Notes under the pieces: model-generated
The model's input: only the letters and a program-made list of their open reading frames with translations
Databases searched by the model: none
Told to the model about the DNA's origin: nothing
Source: Synechococcus sp. J7-Johnson
Lineage (GTDB): Bacteria; Cyanobacteriota; Cyanobacteriia; PCC-6307; Cyanobiaceae
DNA length: 64,000 nucleotides
NCBI RefSeq assembly: GCF_024345795.1
Contig: NZ_JAGQBU010000011.1
Span: 1 to 64,000, forward strand
Reading direction: 5' to 3'
Translations under genes and position numbers: made by a program
In this document: positions 30,388 to 39,079 of the stretch, one piece after another
Layout: each line of letters starts with the position of its first letter
Position numbering within the stretch: position 1 is the first letter of the stretch

Positions 30388-31446
30388 ATGATGAATCCGG
30401 GCCCGTCCACGTCCACCATGCGGGCGATCACCCAGGAGGTCTACGGCTCCGCAGACGTCCTCTCGCTCCAGACGGTTGGGAAGCCCGCCATCGGTGACAA
30501 GGACCTGTTGATCAGGGTTCACTCCACTTCCGTCCACGCCGGCGACTGGCATCTGATGCGCGGCGAGCCGTTCCTGGTCATTCGGCTGCTGTTCGGTGGC
30601 CTGCGCCGACCAAAGTTCCGAACCCTCGGCTGTGATGTCGCTGGAACCGTGGAGGCCGTCGGCAAGGGGGTCGGCAGATTTCGGGTGGGCGACGCGGTCT
30701 TCGGTGATCTCTCGGTCTGCGGGTTTGGCACCTTTGCCGAGTACGCCCGTGCCACGGAAGACGCCTTGGCGCTCAAACCCGCCGCGATCTCCTTCGAGGC
30801 CGCCGGCACGGTGGCCTGCTCGGGGTTGGCCGCCCTGCAGGGCCTGCGAGATCAGGGCCGGCTCCAGGCGGGGCAGCACGTGTTGATCCTTGGGGCCGCC
30901 GGCGGGGTGGGCTCGTTCGCTGTGCAGATCGCCAAGGCCTTCGGGGCTGAGGTGACCGGCGCCTGCAGCGCCCACAAGAAGGCCATGGTGCGCTCCATCG
31001 GAGCTGACCACGTGATCGATTCGGCCAGGGCGGATTTCAGTGCGGGCGGCCACCGCTATGACCTGATCCTCGATACAGCGGCCTATCGCCCCCTCGCGCA
31101 AGTCCTGCCGGCCCTCGCACCCGACGGCACCTACGTGCTGGTCGGCGGCTCAACGGCACTCCTCTTCAAGTTGATGCTTTTACAGGGTCCCTGGATCTCC
31201 CGAACCAGCCGTCGCCGGGTCTGCGTGCTGGTCTCGAACCCCAATCCGGCCGATCTGCAGACCCTGGCTGATCTGCTCGAGACCGGCAAGATCGTGCCGT
31301 TCATCGATCGCCGCTGTCGCCTTACGGATGTGCCCGAGGCCGTCACGGCACTGGAGCAGCGACAGGTTCAGGGGAAGATCGCCATTGCGGTTGCGCCTGA
31401 GAGCGGCTGCAACGAGCCATCAGACCGGCCTGCAAGAGCCCTCTGA
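30388..31446 (+). CDS. NAD(P)-dependent medium-chain oxidoreductase (quinone-reductase-like)
   Basis: A 352-residue MDR-superfamily enzyme. The N-terminal GroES-like domain has TLGCDVAGTVEAVGKGV, the zeta-crystallin/quinone-oxidoreductase pattern without catalytic zinc ligands. The Rossmann motif is LGAAGGVGSFAVQIAKAFGAEV near 170. It reduces quinones, enones or similar electrophiles with NADPH; the substrate is unknown. The starts at 30388 (two adjacent ATGs) and 30418 (MRAITQEVYG, closest to the family) are possible. Twin TetR operators precede it. It overlaps the convergent ureD by 27 bases. Confidence 0.88.
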   Translation: MMNPGPSTSTMRAITQEVYGSADVLSLQTVGKPAIGDKDLLIRVHSTSVHAGDWHLMRGEPFLVIRLLFGGLRRPKFRTLGCDVAGTVEAVGKGVGRFRVGDAVFGDLSVCGFGTFAEYARATEDALALKPAAISFEAAGTVACSGLAALQGLRDQGRLQAGQHVLILGAAGGVGSFAVQIAKAFGAEVTGACSAHKKAMVRSIGADHVIDSARADFSAGGHRYDLILDTAAYRPLAQVLPALAPDGTYVLVGGSTALLFKLMLLQGPWISRTSRRRVCVLVSNPNPADLQTLADLLETGKIVPFIDRRCRLTDVPEAVTALEQRQVQGKIAIAVAPESGCNEPSDRPARAL

Positions 31447-32415
31447 GACTTCGACAAGCCATGGGGCTTCCTGGAACGGCCAGACCCGGGGGAGAACCGG
31501 GGCCGCCAGGCCTCGCTCGGCGCGGATCCGGGCCCAGATCCTGGTGAACCAGAACCGGGCCGCCTGGCTGGACGGTCCCCGGTAGCGGGCCACCAGCCCC
31601 TGATCGAGCCGGCCACAGGCCATCTCCCCCTCCAGCCCGGCTCGATCGGCGCGGCAGAGCTCCAGCAGCGCTTCAGGCACCGGCGCCGGCGCCGCCCAGA
31701 CCAGGCTGCCGAACACCGGCATCCCCGCCAGCCCGTGGAACGAACGCAGGCTTTCCCCCGCCAGCTCCAGTTGATCGACCACGCTCCAGCGCCCCTGGCG
31801 GCGCACCTCCAGGCGAGAACGCCAGCTGCCCTCCCCCAGGGTTTCGGCATCGGCACTGCGGCCCAGGCGCACCACATCGGCTCCTAGCCAACTGGCCCCC
31901 TCGGCCAGCTCCACACAGCAGCTCTGCTCGATCAGGCCACCGGCGAACACCACCACCTCCTGGGGGAGCCATTCCAGGTCCGCCCCCTCAGACAGCTTGA
32001 AGCTCAGCTGCTGGCGGCTCCAACGGCCTCGGGGCGCCAGAAGGGAGCGGCCCACAGATCCATACACCTTCTGGGCGGCGACGCTGGTGAGCAGGGCACG
32101 GCTGTGGGGCCCGAGCTCGGCTCTGATGCTCAACTCATCCCCACCCACCAGGCCACCGCCGGTGTGGAGCAGGGGCAGTTCACAGCGGCCATCCTCGCGG
32201 GCATAGGCTCGCTGGATCTTGAGGGGAGCGGTGGCACCGCCCTGGTGCTGGGTACCGCGATCAGCCTGGCGATGGAAGCTGATGCTGGCCTCAGCGCACC
32301 AGGGCTGGGGGAGGGCGCTCAGCATGGCCAATTTGCGCTCCTGAGATGTCGGCACCATCCGGGGAATCCTGACCCAGGCCACCAGGGCGGATTCGGTAGC
32401 CATCGGCACAATCAT
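31420..32415 (-). CDS. ureD: Urease accessory protein UreD
   Basis: The scaffold that binds apo-urease and receives nickel through UreF and UreG. It has 331 residues, with the conserved LLHTGGGLVGGDELSIRAELGPHSRALLTSVAAQKVYG block near residue 80-117, and WLPQEVVVFAGG and ARYRGPSSQ later on. The first ATG is at 32415; a Met at residue 20 or 31 could also serve, and the family N-terminus begins near PWCAEASISF. It is divergent from ureE and separated from ureABC by the three-gene insertion. Confidence 0.93.
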   Translation of the reverse strand: MIVPMATESALVAWVRIPRMVPTSQERKLAMLSALPQPWCAEASISFHRQADRGTQHQGGATAPLKIQRAYAREDGRCELPLLHTGGGLVGGDELSIRAELGPHSRALLTSVAAQKVYGSVGRSLLAPRGRWSRQQLSFKLSEGADLEWLPQEVVVFAGGLIEQSCCVELAEGASWLGADVVRLGRSADAETLGEGSWRSRLEVRRQGRWSVVDQLELAGESLRSFHGLAGMPVFGSLVWAAPAPVPEALLELCRADRAGLEGEMACGRLDQGLVARYRGPSSQAARFWFTRIWARIRAERGLAAPVLPRVWPFQEAPWLVEVSEGSCRPV

Positions 32416-32465
32416 TGCCCCCCGGCCTGGGGAGGCTGACTACTGGTTCTGAGGCTGTCGGCCCT

Positions 32466-32984
32466 GTGTCCACGCCACCGCTGCAGCTGGAGTTGCGCTG
32501 CGACGCCCCTGGTCAGGGGCAGGAGCCGGACGGGGACCTGCTGCTGCTGAGCATGCCCTTGAGCGCCCAGGAGCGCACGAGTCTGCGCGGGCGCCGGCGC
32601 ACCGCCTGCGGCCGCGAGCTCCTGCTGCAACTTCCGCGGGGACCGGCCCTCGAGCCGGGTGAACGGTTGATGCCGGCCGATGGCAGTGTGCTGGTGGTGG
32701 TGGTGGTGGAGCCGGCGCCTGAGCCGGTGCTGGTGGTGCGCAGCCCGGATCCCCTGGTGTTGCTCCAGGCCGCCTACCACCTGGGCAACCGCCATGTGTC
32801 GCTGGAGCTACGCCCCGGGGAACTGAGGCTGCTCGAAGATGCGGTGCTGGAGGAGCTGCTGCGGCAACGGGGGCTGTTGATCGAGCACCGTCTGGTGCCG
32901 TTTCTGCCGGAGCCGGGCGCCTACGCCACGACCAGCCACTCCCACAGCCATTCCCACAACCACGACAGCGGTCAGCCGCGATGA
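32466..32984 (+). CDS. ureE: Urease accessory protein UreE
   Basis: The nickel-binding metallochaperone that delivers Ni to the urease assembly complex. About 172 residues from the GTG at 32466 (VSTPPLQLELRC); a TTG at 32415 would overlap ureD. Features are the RTACGRELLLQLPRG strand, the AAYHLGNRHVSLEL metal-site block with its conserved histidine, and a C-terminal histidine-rich tail (HSHSHSHNHD) that stores extra nickel. The stop overlaps the ureF ATG by 4 bases. Confidence 0.9.
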   Translation: MSTPPLQLELRCDAPGQGQEPDGDLLLLSMPLSAQERTSLRGRRRTACGRELLLQLPRGPALEPGERLMPADGSVLVVVVVEPAPEPVLVVRSPDPLVLLQAAYHLGNRHVSLELRPGELRLLEDAVLEELLRQRGLLIEHRLVPFLPEPGAYATTSHSHSHSHNHDSGQPR

Positions 32985-33682
32985 GTGTCGCCGGGCTGCA
33001 TCTGCTCCAACTGGTGAGCCCCGCCCTGCCAGTGGGAGCCTTCAGCTACTCGGAAGGGCTGGAAGTGTTGGTCCAGCGGGGAGACATCACCACGCCAAAA
33101 GCCCTCCAGGACTGGCTCGAGGCAGAGCTGCGCCGTGGCGGCATCCGTATCGAGGCGGCAGCCCTGGGCCCACTGCAGGAGGCCCTCCGCGAGCACCAGC
33201 TCATGGCCACAGCGGGAGCAGAGAGCGATGAAGCCCAGCTGGCCCGGGGAGCGTTGATCGATCTCGACGGCTGGCTGCTCGCCCAGCGCGAAGCGAGCGA
33301 GCTGCGGGCCCAGCAACGTCAGATGGGACGCTCCCTGCTCCAGCTGCTGGCGCAGCTGGGCTGGCCGCTGCATCCAGAGGTGGAACTGGCCTGGCCGGCG
33401 GCCTGGGCCTGGGCTGGGCTTTGCCTGGAGATCCCCCTGCCTGACCTGGTGGAGGCCTACCTCTATGGCTGGTGCGCCAACCAGGTAAGTGCCGCCGTGC
33501 GCCTGGTGCCGCTTGGACCCACCCAGGGGCAACGGCTGCAGCTCGCCCTGGGCCCATTGCTGGTGGAGCGGGGCCGGGAGCTGGCCGTCGCCGATCCACG
33601 CGAGCAATGGACCGGAGGCATCGGCTCCGGCCTCTGCCAACTGCACCACGCCGAGCTTTACTCCAGGCTGTTCCGCAGTTGA
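32981..33682 (+). CDS. ureF: Urease accessory protein UreF
   Basis: A 233-residue helical partner of UreD and UreG that acts on the UreG GTPase during nickel insertion. The family N-terminus HLLQLVSPALPVGAFSYSEGLE is at residue 6-27, and VEAYLYGWCANQVSAAVRLVPLGPTQGQ near 162-190 is the other conserved block. It is translated from an ATGA overlap with ureE and is followed by ureG after 21 bases. Confidence 0.95.
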   Translation: MSVAGLHLLQLVSPALPVGAFSYSEGLEVLVQRGDITTPKALQDWLEAELRRGGIRIEAAALGPLQEALREHQLMATAGAESDEAQLARGALIDLDGWLLAQREASELRAQQRQMGRSLLQLLAQLGWPLHPEVELAWPAAWAWAGLCLEIPLPDLVEAYLYGWCANQVSAAVRLVPLGPTQGQRLQLALGPLLVERGRELAVADPREQWTGGIGSGLCQLHHAELYSRLFRS

Positions 33683-33703
33683 TCGCCAAGGCAGGCCACC
33701 AGC

Positions 33704-34312
33704 ATGAGCAAACTGCGCGTTGGAGTGGCCGGACCTGTGGGATCCGGCAAGACAGCCCTCGTCGAGGCCCTCTGCCGGCGGCTGCGCCAGGAGCTTCAGC
33801 TGGCGGTGGTCACCAATGACATCTACACCCAGGAAGACGCCCAGTTCCTGACCCGAGCTGGGGCGCTGGAGCCCGAGCGCATCCGCGGGGTGGAAACGGG
33901 AGGCTGCCCCCACACAGCCATCCGTGAAGACTGCTCGATCAACCGTGCTGCGGTGGAGGAGCTGGAGAGTGAGTTCCCCGATCTTGACCTGGTGTTGGTC
34001 GAGAGCGGCGGCGACAATCTCGCGGCCAGTTTCAGTCCGGAGCTGGTGGATCTGTGCATCTATGTGATTGACGTAGCCGCCGGAGACAAGATCCCCAGGA
34101 AAGGGGGCCCGGGCATCACCCGCTCCGACCTGCTGGTGATCAACAAGATCGATCTGGCGCCGATGGTGGGCGCCGATCTGAACGTGATGCAACGGGACAC
34201 CGAGAGGATGCGACCCGGGCGCCCCTGGTGTTTCACCAACCTGCGCAGCGGAGAGGGCTTGGAGCGGGTGGAATCCTTTTTACGTGAACAATTACCTAGT
34301 TCACAGATCTGA
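33704..34312 (+). CDS. ureG: Urease accessory GTPase UreG
   Basis: A 202-residue SIMIBI GTPase that powers nickel delivery. The P-loop GPVGSGKT is at 10-17, the metal-binding CPH is in [13 protein letters not shown], and the guanine-specificity motif is [16 protein letters not shown] and [15 protein letters not shown] are diagnostic for UreG over HypB. It closes ureEFG. The stop codon is 148 bases before urtA. Confidence 0.97.
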   Translation: MSKLRVGVAGPVGSGKTALVEALCRRLRQELQLAVVTNDIYTQEDAQFLTRAGALEPERIRGVETGGCPHTAIREDCSINRAAVEELESEFPDLDLVLVESGGDNLAASFSPELVDLCIYVIDVAAGDKIPRKGGPGITRSDLLVINKIDLAPMVGADLNVMQRDTERMRPGRPWCFTNLRSGEGLERVESFLREQLPSSQI

Positions 34313-34369
34313 GCCAGGCAGAGGTGCTCACCAGCAAATCCACACACGCTGCGTCACGCCAGGCATTTC

Positions 34370-34411
34370 GTGCGATCGGATACATAGCGCCGTGGGCAAC
34401 CTCCGTAAGTT
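34370..34411 (+). promoter_or_regulatory. Candidate NtcA-activated promoter of urtABCDE
   Basis: GTG-N8-TAC at 34370-34383 is one base from the NtcA consensus GTA-N8-TAC. It is followed 22 bases later by TAAGTT at 34406-34411, matching the -10 pattern TA-N3-T. This is the architecture of class II NtcA promoters in cyanobacteria, in which NtcA replaces the -35 box. The urtA start is 50 bases downstream. Confidence 0.55.
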
Positions 34412-34460
34412 CCGAGCTGCCGTCAGCATTGCGGCATACCATCACCTTGACAAAGCACCA

Positions 34461-35771
34461 ATGGTTCGGAATCTCTCTCGGCGGCTGTTTGCTGGACTGG
34501 CTACCACCGCCGTCAGCATCACCCTGGTCTCCTGCGGTGGTGGCGGTGGCGGTGGCGGTGGAGAATCCGCCGGCAAGTTTGACGGCGAAATCAAAGTTGG
34601 CATTCTCCACTCCCTGAGTGGCACCATGGCCATCTCGGAAACGACCCTGAAAGAGGTCGAAGAGATGGCAATCAAAGAGATTAATGACGCAGGTGGCGTC
34701 AAGGTTAGTGGTAAGTCGTACAAAATCGTCCCTGTCATTGAGGACGGGGCTTCCGATTGGCCCACCTTCGCCGAGAAATCGCAGAAGCTGATCGATTCCG
34801 ACAAGGTTGCCGTGGTCTTCGGCGGCTGGACCTCCGCCAGCCGCAAGGCGATGCTGCCGGTGTTTGAGGCCAAAAATCATATGCTCTTCTACCCGATTCA
34901 ATACGAAGGGCAGGAGTGCTCCAGGAACATTTTCTATACGGGTGCCGTCCCCAACCAGCAGGCCGAACCAGCCGTCGACTGGCTGATGAAGACCTATGGC
35001 GACAAGCTTGGCAAAAAAGTCTATCTCGTCGGCTCTGACTACGTCTATCCCCGGACTGCCAACACCATCATCAAGGAGCAGATGAAGGCTCTCGGCGGAG
35101 AAACCGTCGGCGAAGACTACATCCCCCTCGGCAACACTGAGGTGGCTCCGATCATCGCCAAGATCAAAAAGGTGTTCCCTGATGGTGGCATCATCATCAA
35201 CACCTTGAACGGCGACTCCAACGTTGCCCTCTTCAAGCAGTTCAAGGCAGCCGGTATTGATCCGGCAAAATACCCGATCATGTCCTTTTCGATCGCCGAA
35301 GAGGAAATCCGCCAGATCGGCCCTGAGTACACCACAGGCACCTACGCAGCCTGGAACTTCTTCATGAGCCTGGACACCCCGGCATCGAAGAAGTTCACCT
35401 CCGACTTCCAGGCCATGTATGGCGCCGATCGGGTCACGGGTGACCCGGCAGAATCGGCTTACAACATGTTGTACCTCTGGAAGAATGCTGTAGAGAAGGC
35501 CGGTACGTACGAAGATCTCGACAAGGTCCGCAAGACCATGATCGGCATCAAGTTTGCCGCTCCCCAGGGCGAGATCGAGATGTTCCCCAATCACCACACC
35601 TCCGAGCGTGTGCTGATCGGGGAAGCCGAAGCAAACGGTCAGTTCAAGATCCTCGAAGACAGCAAAAAGGCGATCCCGCCCCTGCCCTGGAACCAGTTCG
35701 TGCCCGAGACCAAGGGCTTCACCTGTGACTGGACCCAGGATCGTCCCGACGCCGGCAAGTTCAAAATGTGA
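34461..35771 (+). CDS. urtA: Urea ABC transporter, substrate-binding lipoprotein
   Basis: The periplasmic urea receptor of the UrtABCDE importer. From the ATG at 34461 it has 436 residues. The leader carries a twin-arginine pattern (SRRLF, R7-R8) and a lipobox LVSC with acyl Cys25, followed by nine glycines encoded by a GGTGGC-type repeat. The mature part begins GEIKVGILHSLSGTMAISE, typical of UrtA/AmiC-like type I binding proteins, and later has FPDGGIIINTLNGDSN. In-frame starts further left would prevent export. Codon use is less GC-rich than in the genes before it. Confidence 0.95.
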   Translation: MVRNLSRRLFAGLATTAVSITLVSCGGGGGGGGGESAGKFDGEIKVGILHSLSGTMAISETTLKEVEEMAIKEINDAGGVKVSGKSYKIVPVIEDGASDWPTFAEKSQKLIDSDKVAVVFGGWTSASRKAMLPVFEAKNHMLFYPIQYEGQECSRNIFYTGAVPNQQAEPAVDWLMKTYGDKLGKKVYLVGSDYVYPRTANTIIKEQMKALGGETVGEDYIPLGNTEVAPIIAKIKKVFPDGGIIINTLNGDSNVALFKQFKAAGIDPAKYPIMSFSIAEEEIRQIGPEYTTGTYAAWNFFMSLDTPASKKFTSDFQAMYGADRVTGDPAESAYNMLYLWKNAVEKAGTYEDLDKVRKTMIGIKFAAPQGEIEMFPNHHTSERVLIGEAEANGQFKILEDSKKAIPPLPWNQFVPETKGFTCDWTQDRPDAGKFKM

Positions 35772-35803
35772 TCACGGCCATCCCCGGGAAGCGATGAAGG
35801 ATC

Positions 35804-35825
35804 GGTGGTTCCTCCAGGAGCCACC
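35804..35825 (+). promoter_or_regulatory. Hairpin 1 in the urtA-urtB gap
   Basis: GGTGGTTCCT and AGGAGCCACC pair over 10 bases with one G-U pair and a 2-base loop, 33 bases after the urtA stop. There is no run of T after it. Stem-loops in this position often protect the upstream binding-protein mRNA or partly block read-through, giving more UrtA than permease. Confidence 0.6.
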
Positions 35826-35859
35826 TTCATCCAGATCGATACAACACCACCATCGAACT

Positions 35860-35889
35860 GGTCCAGCATCGCATCAACGATGCTGGACC
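35860..35889 (+). promoter_or_regulatory. Hairpin 2 in the urtA-urtB gap
   Basis: GGTCCAGCATCG (35860-35871) and CGATGCTGGACC (35878-35889) form a perfect 12-bp stem with a 6-base loop. It ends 21 bases before the urtB TTG start. There is no T-tract, so full termination is unlikely; attenuation or RNA stabilisation fits better. An operator for a dimeric regulator is the other reading. Confidence 0.7.
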
Positions 35890-35910
35890 TAACTTTCAAT
35901 ATTCATTCAG

Positions 35911-37068
35911 TTGGAACTCTTCTTTTCTCAGATCCTCGATGGCCTCAGCATCGGGTCGGTTCTGCTGCTTGCAGCTACTGGTCTGGCCATCGTTTTTGGC
36001 TTGATGGGAGTCATCAACCTCGCCCATGGTGAGTTCATGATGCTGGGCGCCTATGTCACCTACGTGGTGCAGTCGGCGTTGAAGCCCATGGGTGGTTTGA
36101 TCTTTCAGCTGTATTTTCCGGTCTCCCTGGTGCTTGCCTTCATCGTGACTGGACTGATTGGCGTGCTCCTGGAGAGAACGTTAATCCGACAGCTTTACGG
36201 CAGGCCCCTGGAAACCCTGCTCGCCACCTGGGGCGTCAGCCTGATTCTGATCCAGCTGATTCGAAGTGTTTCAACGGCCATGATGCTTGGCATCATCGTC
36301 GGCGTTGCTGCCGGACTCTTGCTTACGAAGTTACTGCGCGCGAAGTTCTCACTCAAGCCTTTCTTCACCTATCTCAATGGACTCGGCTGGGCTGTCTCCA
36401 TCGTCATCGGTCTGATCGCCGTCAACATCTTCGATCAGGTCCGCCCGCTCTCCAAGCCCTGGTTCGGTCCCCGCAACATCGACGTCACTGCGCCGAAATG
36501 GTTGCAGGGAAGCTGGGGGATGATCGGCACCATCGAACTCCCCGGGCTGAGGATCTTCATCATCCTGCTTTCGGCCCTGTTGCTTCTGGCCACCTACTGG
36601 TTCCTGAACAAGAGCGTCTGGGGTCTGCGCATCCGTGCGGTCACCCAGAACCGTCAGATGAGCAACTGTTTAGGGATTCCTACCGATCGCGTTGACAGCA
36701 TCACCTTTGGCATCGGATCCGGACTGGCCGGCGTAGCTGGGTGCGCCATCACGCTGTTGGGATCGGTGGGCCCCAACCTCGGAGCCGCCTACATCGTGTC
36801 CTGCTTCATGGTGATCGTGCTTGGAGGGGTGGGCAACCTGCTTGGCACGGTGATCGCGTCGATGCTGCTCGGGATCATTCAATCCGTGATCGGCTCAGGC
36901 ACCTTGCTCACCGTCTTCCCTGACATGCCAGAAGCGGCCCGAGGAGTCACCGAATTCTTCGCGACCACGAGCATGTCGCTGGTGCTCGTCTTCATCTTCA
37001 TCATCGTCTTCCTCCAATTCCGTCCCAACGGCATGTTCCCCCAGAAGGGACGCTCGATCGATGCCTGA
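35911..37068 (+). CDS. urtB: Urea ABC transporter, permease UrtB
   Basis: A 385-residue LivH-type membrane permease with about nine spans. Blocks include GLMGVINLAHGEFMMLGAYVTY near 30-51 and QMSNCLGIPTDRVDSITFGIGSGLAGVAG in the cytoplasmic loop that contacts the ATPase. A stop codon sits in frame at 35890 and the only usable start is TTG at 35911, giving MELFFSQILDGLSIGSVLLL. No clear ribosome-binding site is visible, so with the two upstream hairpins, translation may be modest. It follows urtA after 139 bases. Confidence 0.94.
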   Translation: MELFFSQILDGLSIGSVLLLAATGLAIVFGLMGVINLAHGEFMMLGAYVTYVVQSALKPMGGLIFQLYFPVSLVLAFIVTGLIGVLLERTLIRQLYGRPLETLLATWGVSLILIQLIRSVSTAMMLGIIVGVAAGLLLTKLLRAKFSLKPFFTYLNGLGWAVSIVIGLIAVNIFDQVRPLSKPWFGPRNIDVTAPKWLQGSWGMIGTIELPGLRIFIILLSALLLLATYWFLNKSVWGLRIRAVTQNRQMSNCLGIPTDRVDSITFGIGSGLAGVAGCAITLLGSVGPNLGAAYIVSCFMVIVLGGVGNLLGTVIASMLLGIIQSVIGSGTLLTVFPDMPEAARGVTEFFATTSMSLVLVFIFIIVFLQFRPNGMFPQKGRSIDA

Positions 37069-37128
37069 CCCAATCATCCCAACCCGCAGCAGTTTCCCGT
37101 TCCATCTCCCCACGAGGAGGCCTCAACC

Positions 37129-38235
37129 TTGAAACTCTTTCAAAGACTCGTCCCCTGGATTCTGCTGGCGGTTGCCCTGTTCATCCTGCCGGCGGCCCTC
37201 GACGATTTCCGGCTCAATCTCTTCGGTCGTTATTTCGCGCTTGCCATCACGGCTCTGGCAATCGATCTGATCTGGGGATATACCGGTCTGCTGAGCCTGG
37301 GTCAGGGGATCTTCTTCTCGTTGGGTGGCTATGCGGTAGCCATGTACCTGATGCTCAACACCAAGAGCCTTGCCGGTGGTAACGGCATCCCAAAGTTCTT
37401 CGAGAACTACGGGGTGGCGGAACTTCCCTTCTTCTGGAAGCCCTTCTGGTCGCCAGCGTTCACGCTGATCGCGCTCTGGGTGATCCCAGCGGTGGTGGCA
37501 GGTCTGGTGGGTTGGTTGATCTTCAGAAACCGTATCAAGGGGGTGTATTTCTCGATCATCACCCAGGCCGCGCTGATGGTGTTCTTCCACTTCTTCAATG
37601 GCCAGCAGAAACTCTTCGACGGCACCAACGGCCTCAAGACCAGCACATCTGAGCTGTTCGGCCAACTTGTCGGTTCCCCTGATATGCAGGTGGTGTTTTA
37701 TCGCCTCACGGTGATCCTTCTGCCCCTCGCTTTTCTGGTCTGCCGCTACTTCACCACCGGCCGCTTCGGAGATGCCCTGATCGCCATCCGGGACGATGAA
37801 ACAAGATTTCGCTTTGCAGGTTTCAATTCGGTCCCGTTCAAGACCATCGTCTTCCTGGTGGCTGGAGCCCTGTGCGGAATCTCCGGCGCCCTCTACACCG
37901 TCCAGTCCGGCATCGTTTCTCCCCAGTACATGTCGATCTCCTTCTCGATCGAGATGGTCATCTGGGTTGCCGTGGGCGGTCGGGGAACTCTGGTGGGTCC
38001 GATCATCGGCGCCACGTTGGTCAATTACCTGCGCAGCCTCGTGAGCGAGGCCCTGCCGGAGGCCTGGCTCTTCGTTCAGGGGGCCCTGTTCATCTTCGTG
38101 GTGGTGCTCATGCCCGATGGCATCTATGGCTGGGTCACCAACGGAGGTCTGAAGAGTCTGCTGGCCGCCTTCGGCATCGCCAAGAAGGCAAAAACCTATC
38201 CCCGGCTCGATGAGGAGGCTCTCCCCGTGGACTAG
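37129..38235 (+). CDS. urtC: Urea ABC transporter, permease UrtC
   Basis: A 368-residue LivM-type permease pairing with UrtB. It has the conserved YFALAITALAIDLIWGYTGLLSLGQGIFFSLGGYA block near residue 33-67 and a cytoplasmic loop with RFAGFNSVPFKT. The start is TTG at 37129, preceded at good spacing by GAGGAGG, giving MKLFQRLVPW. It is the third gene of urtABCDE, with a 60-base gap after urtB. Confidence 0.94.
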   Translation: MKLFQRLVPWILLAVALFILPAALDDFRLNLFGRYFALAITALAIDLIWGYTGLLSLGQGIFFSLGGYAVAMYLMLNTKSLAGGNGIPKFFENYGVAELPFFWKPFWSPAFTLIALWVIPAVVAGLVGWLIFRNRIKGVYFSIITQAALMVFFHFFNGQQKLFDGTNGLKTSTSELFGQLVGSPDMQVVFYRLTVILLPLAFLVCRYFTTGRFGDALIAIRDDETRFRFAGFNSVPFKTIVFLVAGALCGISGALYTVQSGIVSPQYMSISFSIEMVIWVAVGGRGTLVGPIIGATLVNYLRSLVSEALPEAWLFVQGALFIFVVVLMPDGIYGWVTNGGLKSLLAAFGIAKKAKTYPRLDEEALPVD

Positions 38236-38297
38236 GTAGCCCGATGATGCTGCCAGGTTTTCCTTATTGACTGCTTTCTCGAATACGCACCTCTCCG

Positions 38298-39050
38298 ATG
38301 TCCATGTCAGAACCTCTACTCGAGCTCAATGACGTCAGCGTGAGTTTCGATGGCTTCTATGCCCTCACCGATCTCAGCATGAAGCTGTACAAGGGTGAGC
38401 TGAAGTCGATCATCGGACCGAACGGTGCCGGCAAGACAACGTTTCTGGATGTGATCACCGGCAAGGTGCGACCCACCAAAGGCTCGGTAACCTTCAAGGG
38501 ACAATCCCTGCTCGGTGTTTCAGAGCAGAAGATCTCCCGTCAGGGGATCGGCCGCAAGTTCCAGACCCCGAGGGTCTTTGAGAACCTCAGCGTGCTTCGT
38601 AATCTCGAACTGGCCGCTTCTCCTGTGAAGAACGCCTTCAGCCTATTGGGGTCCAGGCTACCTCAGTCCGCCAAGGACGAGGTTCATCGCATCATGAACT
38701 ATGTGGGACTGGCACCCTTCGCCTCCGTGAAAGCCGGCTCCCTCTCCCATGGCCAGAAGCAGTGGCTGGCCATCGCTTCGTTGGTGGCCCAGGCGCCAGA
38801 AGTGCTGCTCCTGGATGAACCGGTTGCCGGTCTCACCGATGAGGAAACTCTACGGACTGCCGAACTGATCAAGTCTCTGGCTGGCGACCACACCGTAGTG
38901 GTGATCGAGCACGACATGGAGTTCATCCGGGATCTCGATTTCGACGTCACCGTTCTGCACCAGGGACAGGTGCTCACAGAGGGTCCATTGGACCAGGTCA
39001 AAGCCGATCCCAGAGTCATCGAGGTCTACCTGGGGCCGCCCGAACAGTAA
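38298..39050 (+). CDS. urtD: Urea ABC transporter, ATP-binding protein UrtD
   Basis: A 250-residue LivG-type ATPase. Walker A is GPNGAGKTTF near 39-48; the ABC signature is the variant LSHGQKQWLAIASL; and Walker B is VLLLDEPVAGL. The C-terminal extension EGPLDQVKADPRVIEVYLG is typical of branched-chain-amide transporter ATPases. The ATG at 38298 is used; a Met two codons later is possible. It sits 62 bases after urtC. Confidence 0.94.
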   Translation: MSMSEPLLELNDVSVSFDGFYALTDLSMKLYKGELKSIIGPNGAGKTTFLDVITGKVRPTKGSVTFKGQSLLGVSEQKISRQGIGRKFQTPRVFENLSVLRNLELAASPVKNAFSLLGSRLPQSAKDEVHRIMNYVGLAPFASVKAGSLSHGQKQWLAIASLVAQAPEVLLLDEPVAGLTDEETLRTAELIKSLAGDHTVVVIEHDMEFIRDLDFDVTVLHQGQVLTEGPLDQVKADPRVIEVYLGPPEQ

Positions 39051-39079
39051 ACGCTTTCCGACCTTCAACAACCGCCCTC

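Noticed and set aside
32920-32975. His-codon repeat at the end of ureE as a tandem DNA repeat or CRISPR-like element
   Set aside because: It is the histidine-rich nickel-binding tail; there are no spacers.
34296-35597. 433-codon frame antisense to urtA
   Set aside because: The plus strand encodes an unmistakable binding protein with signal peptide; the antisense product has no recognisable domain.
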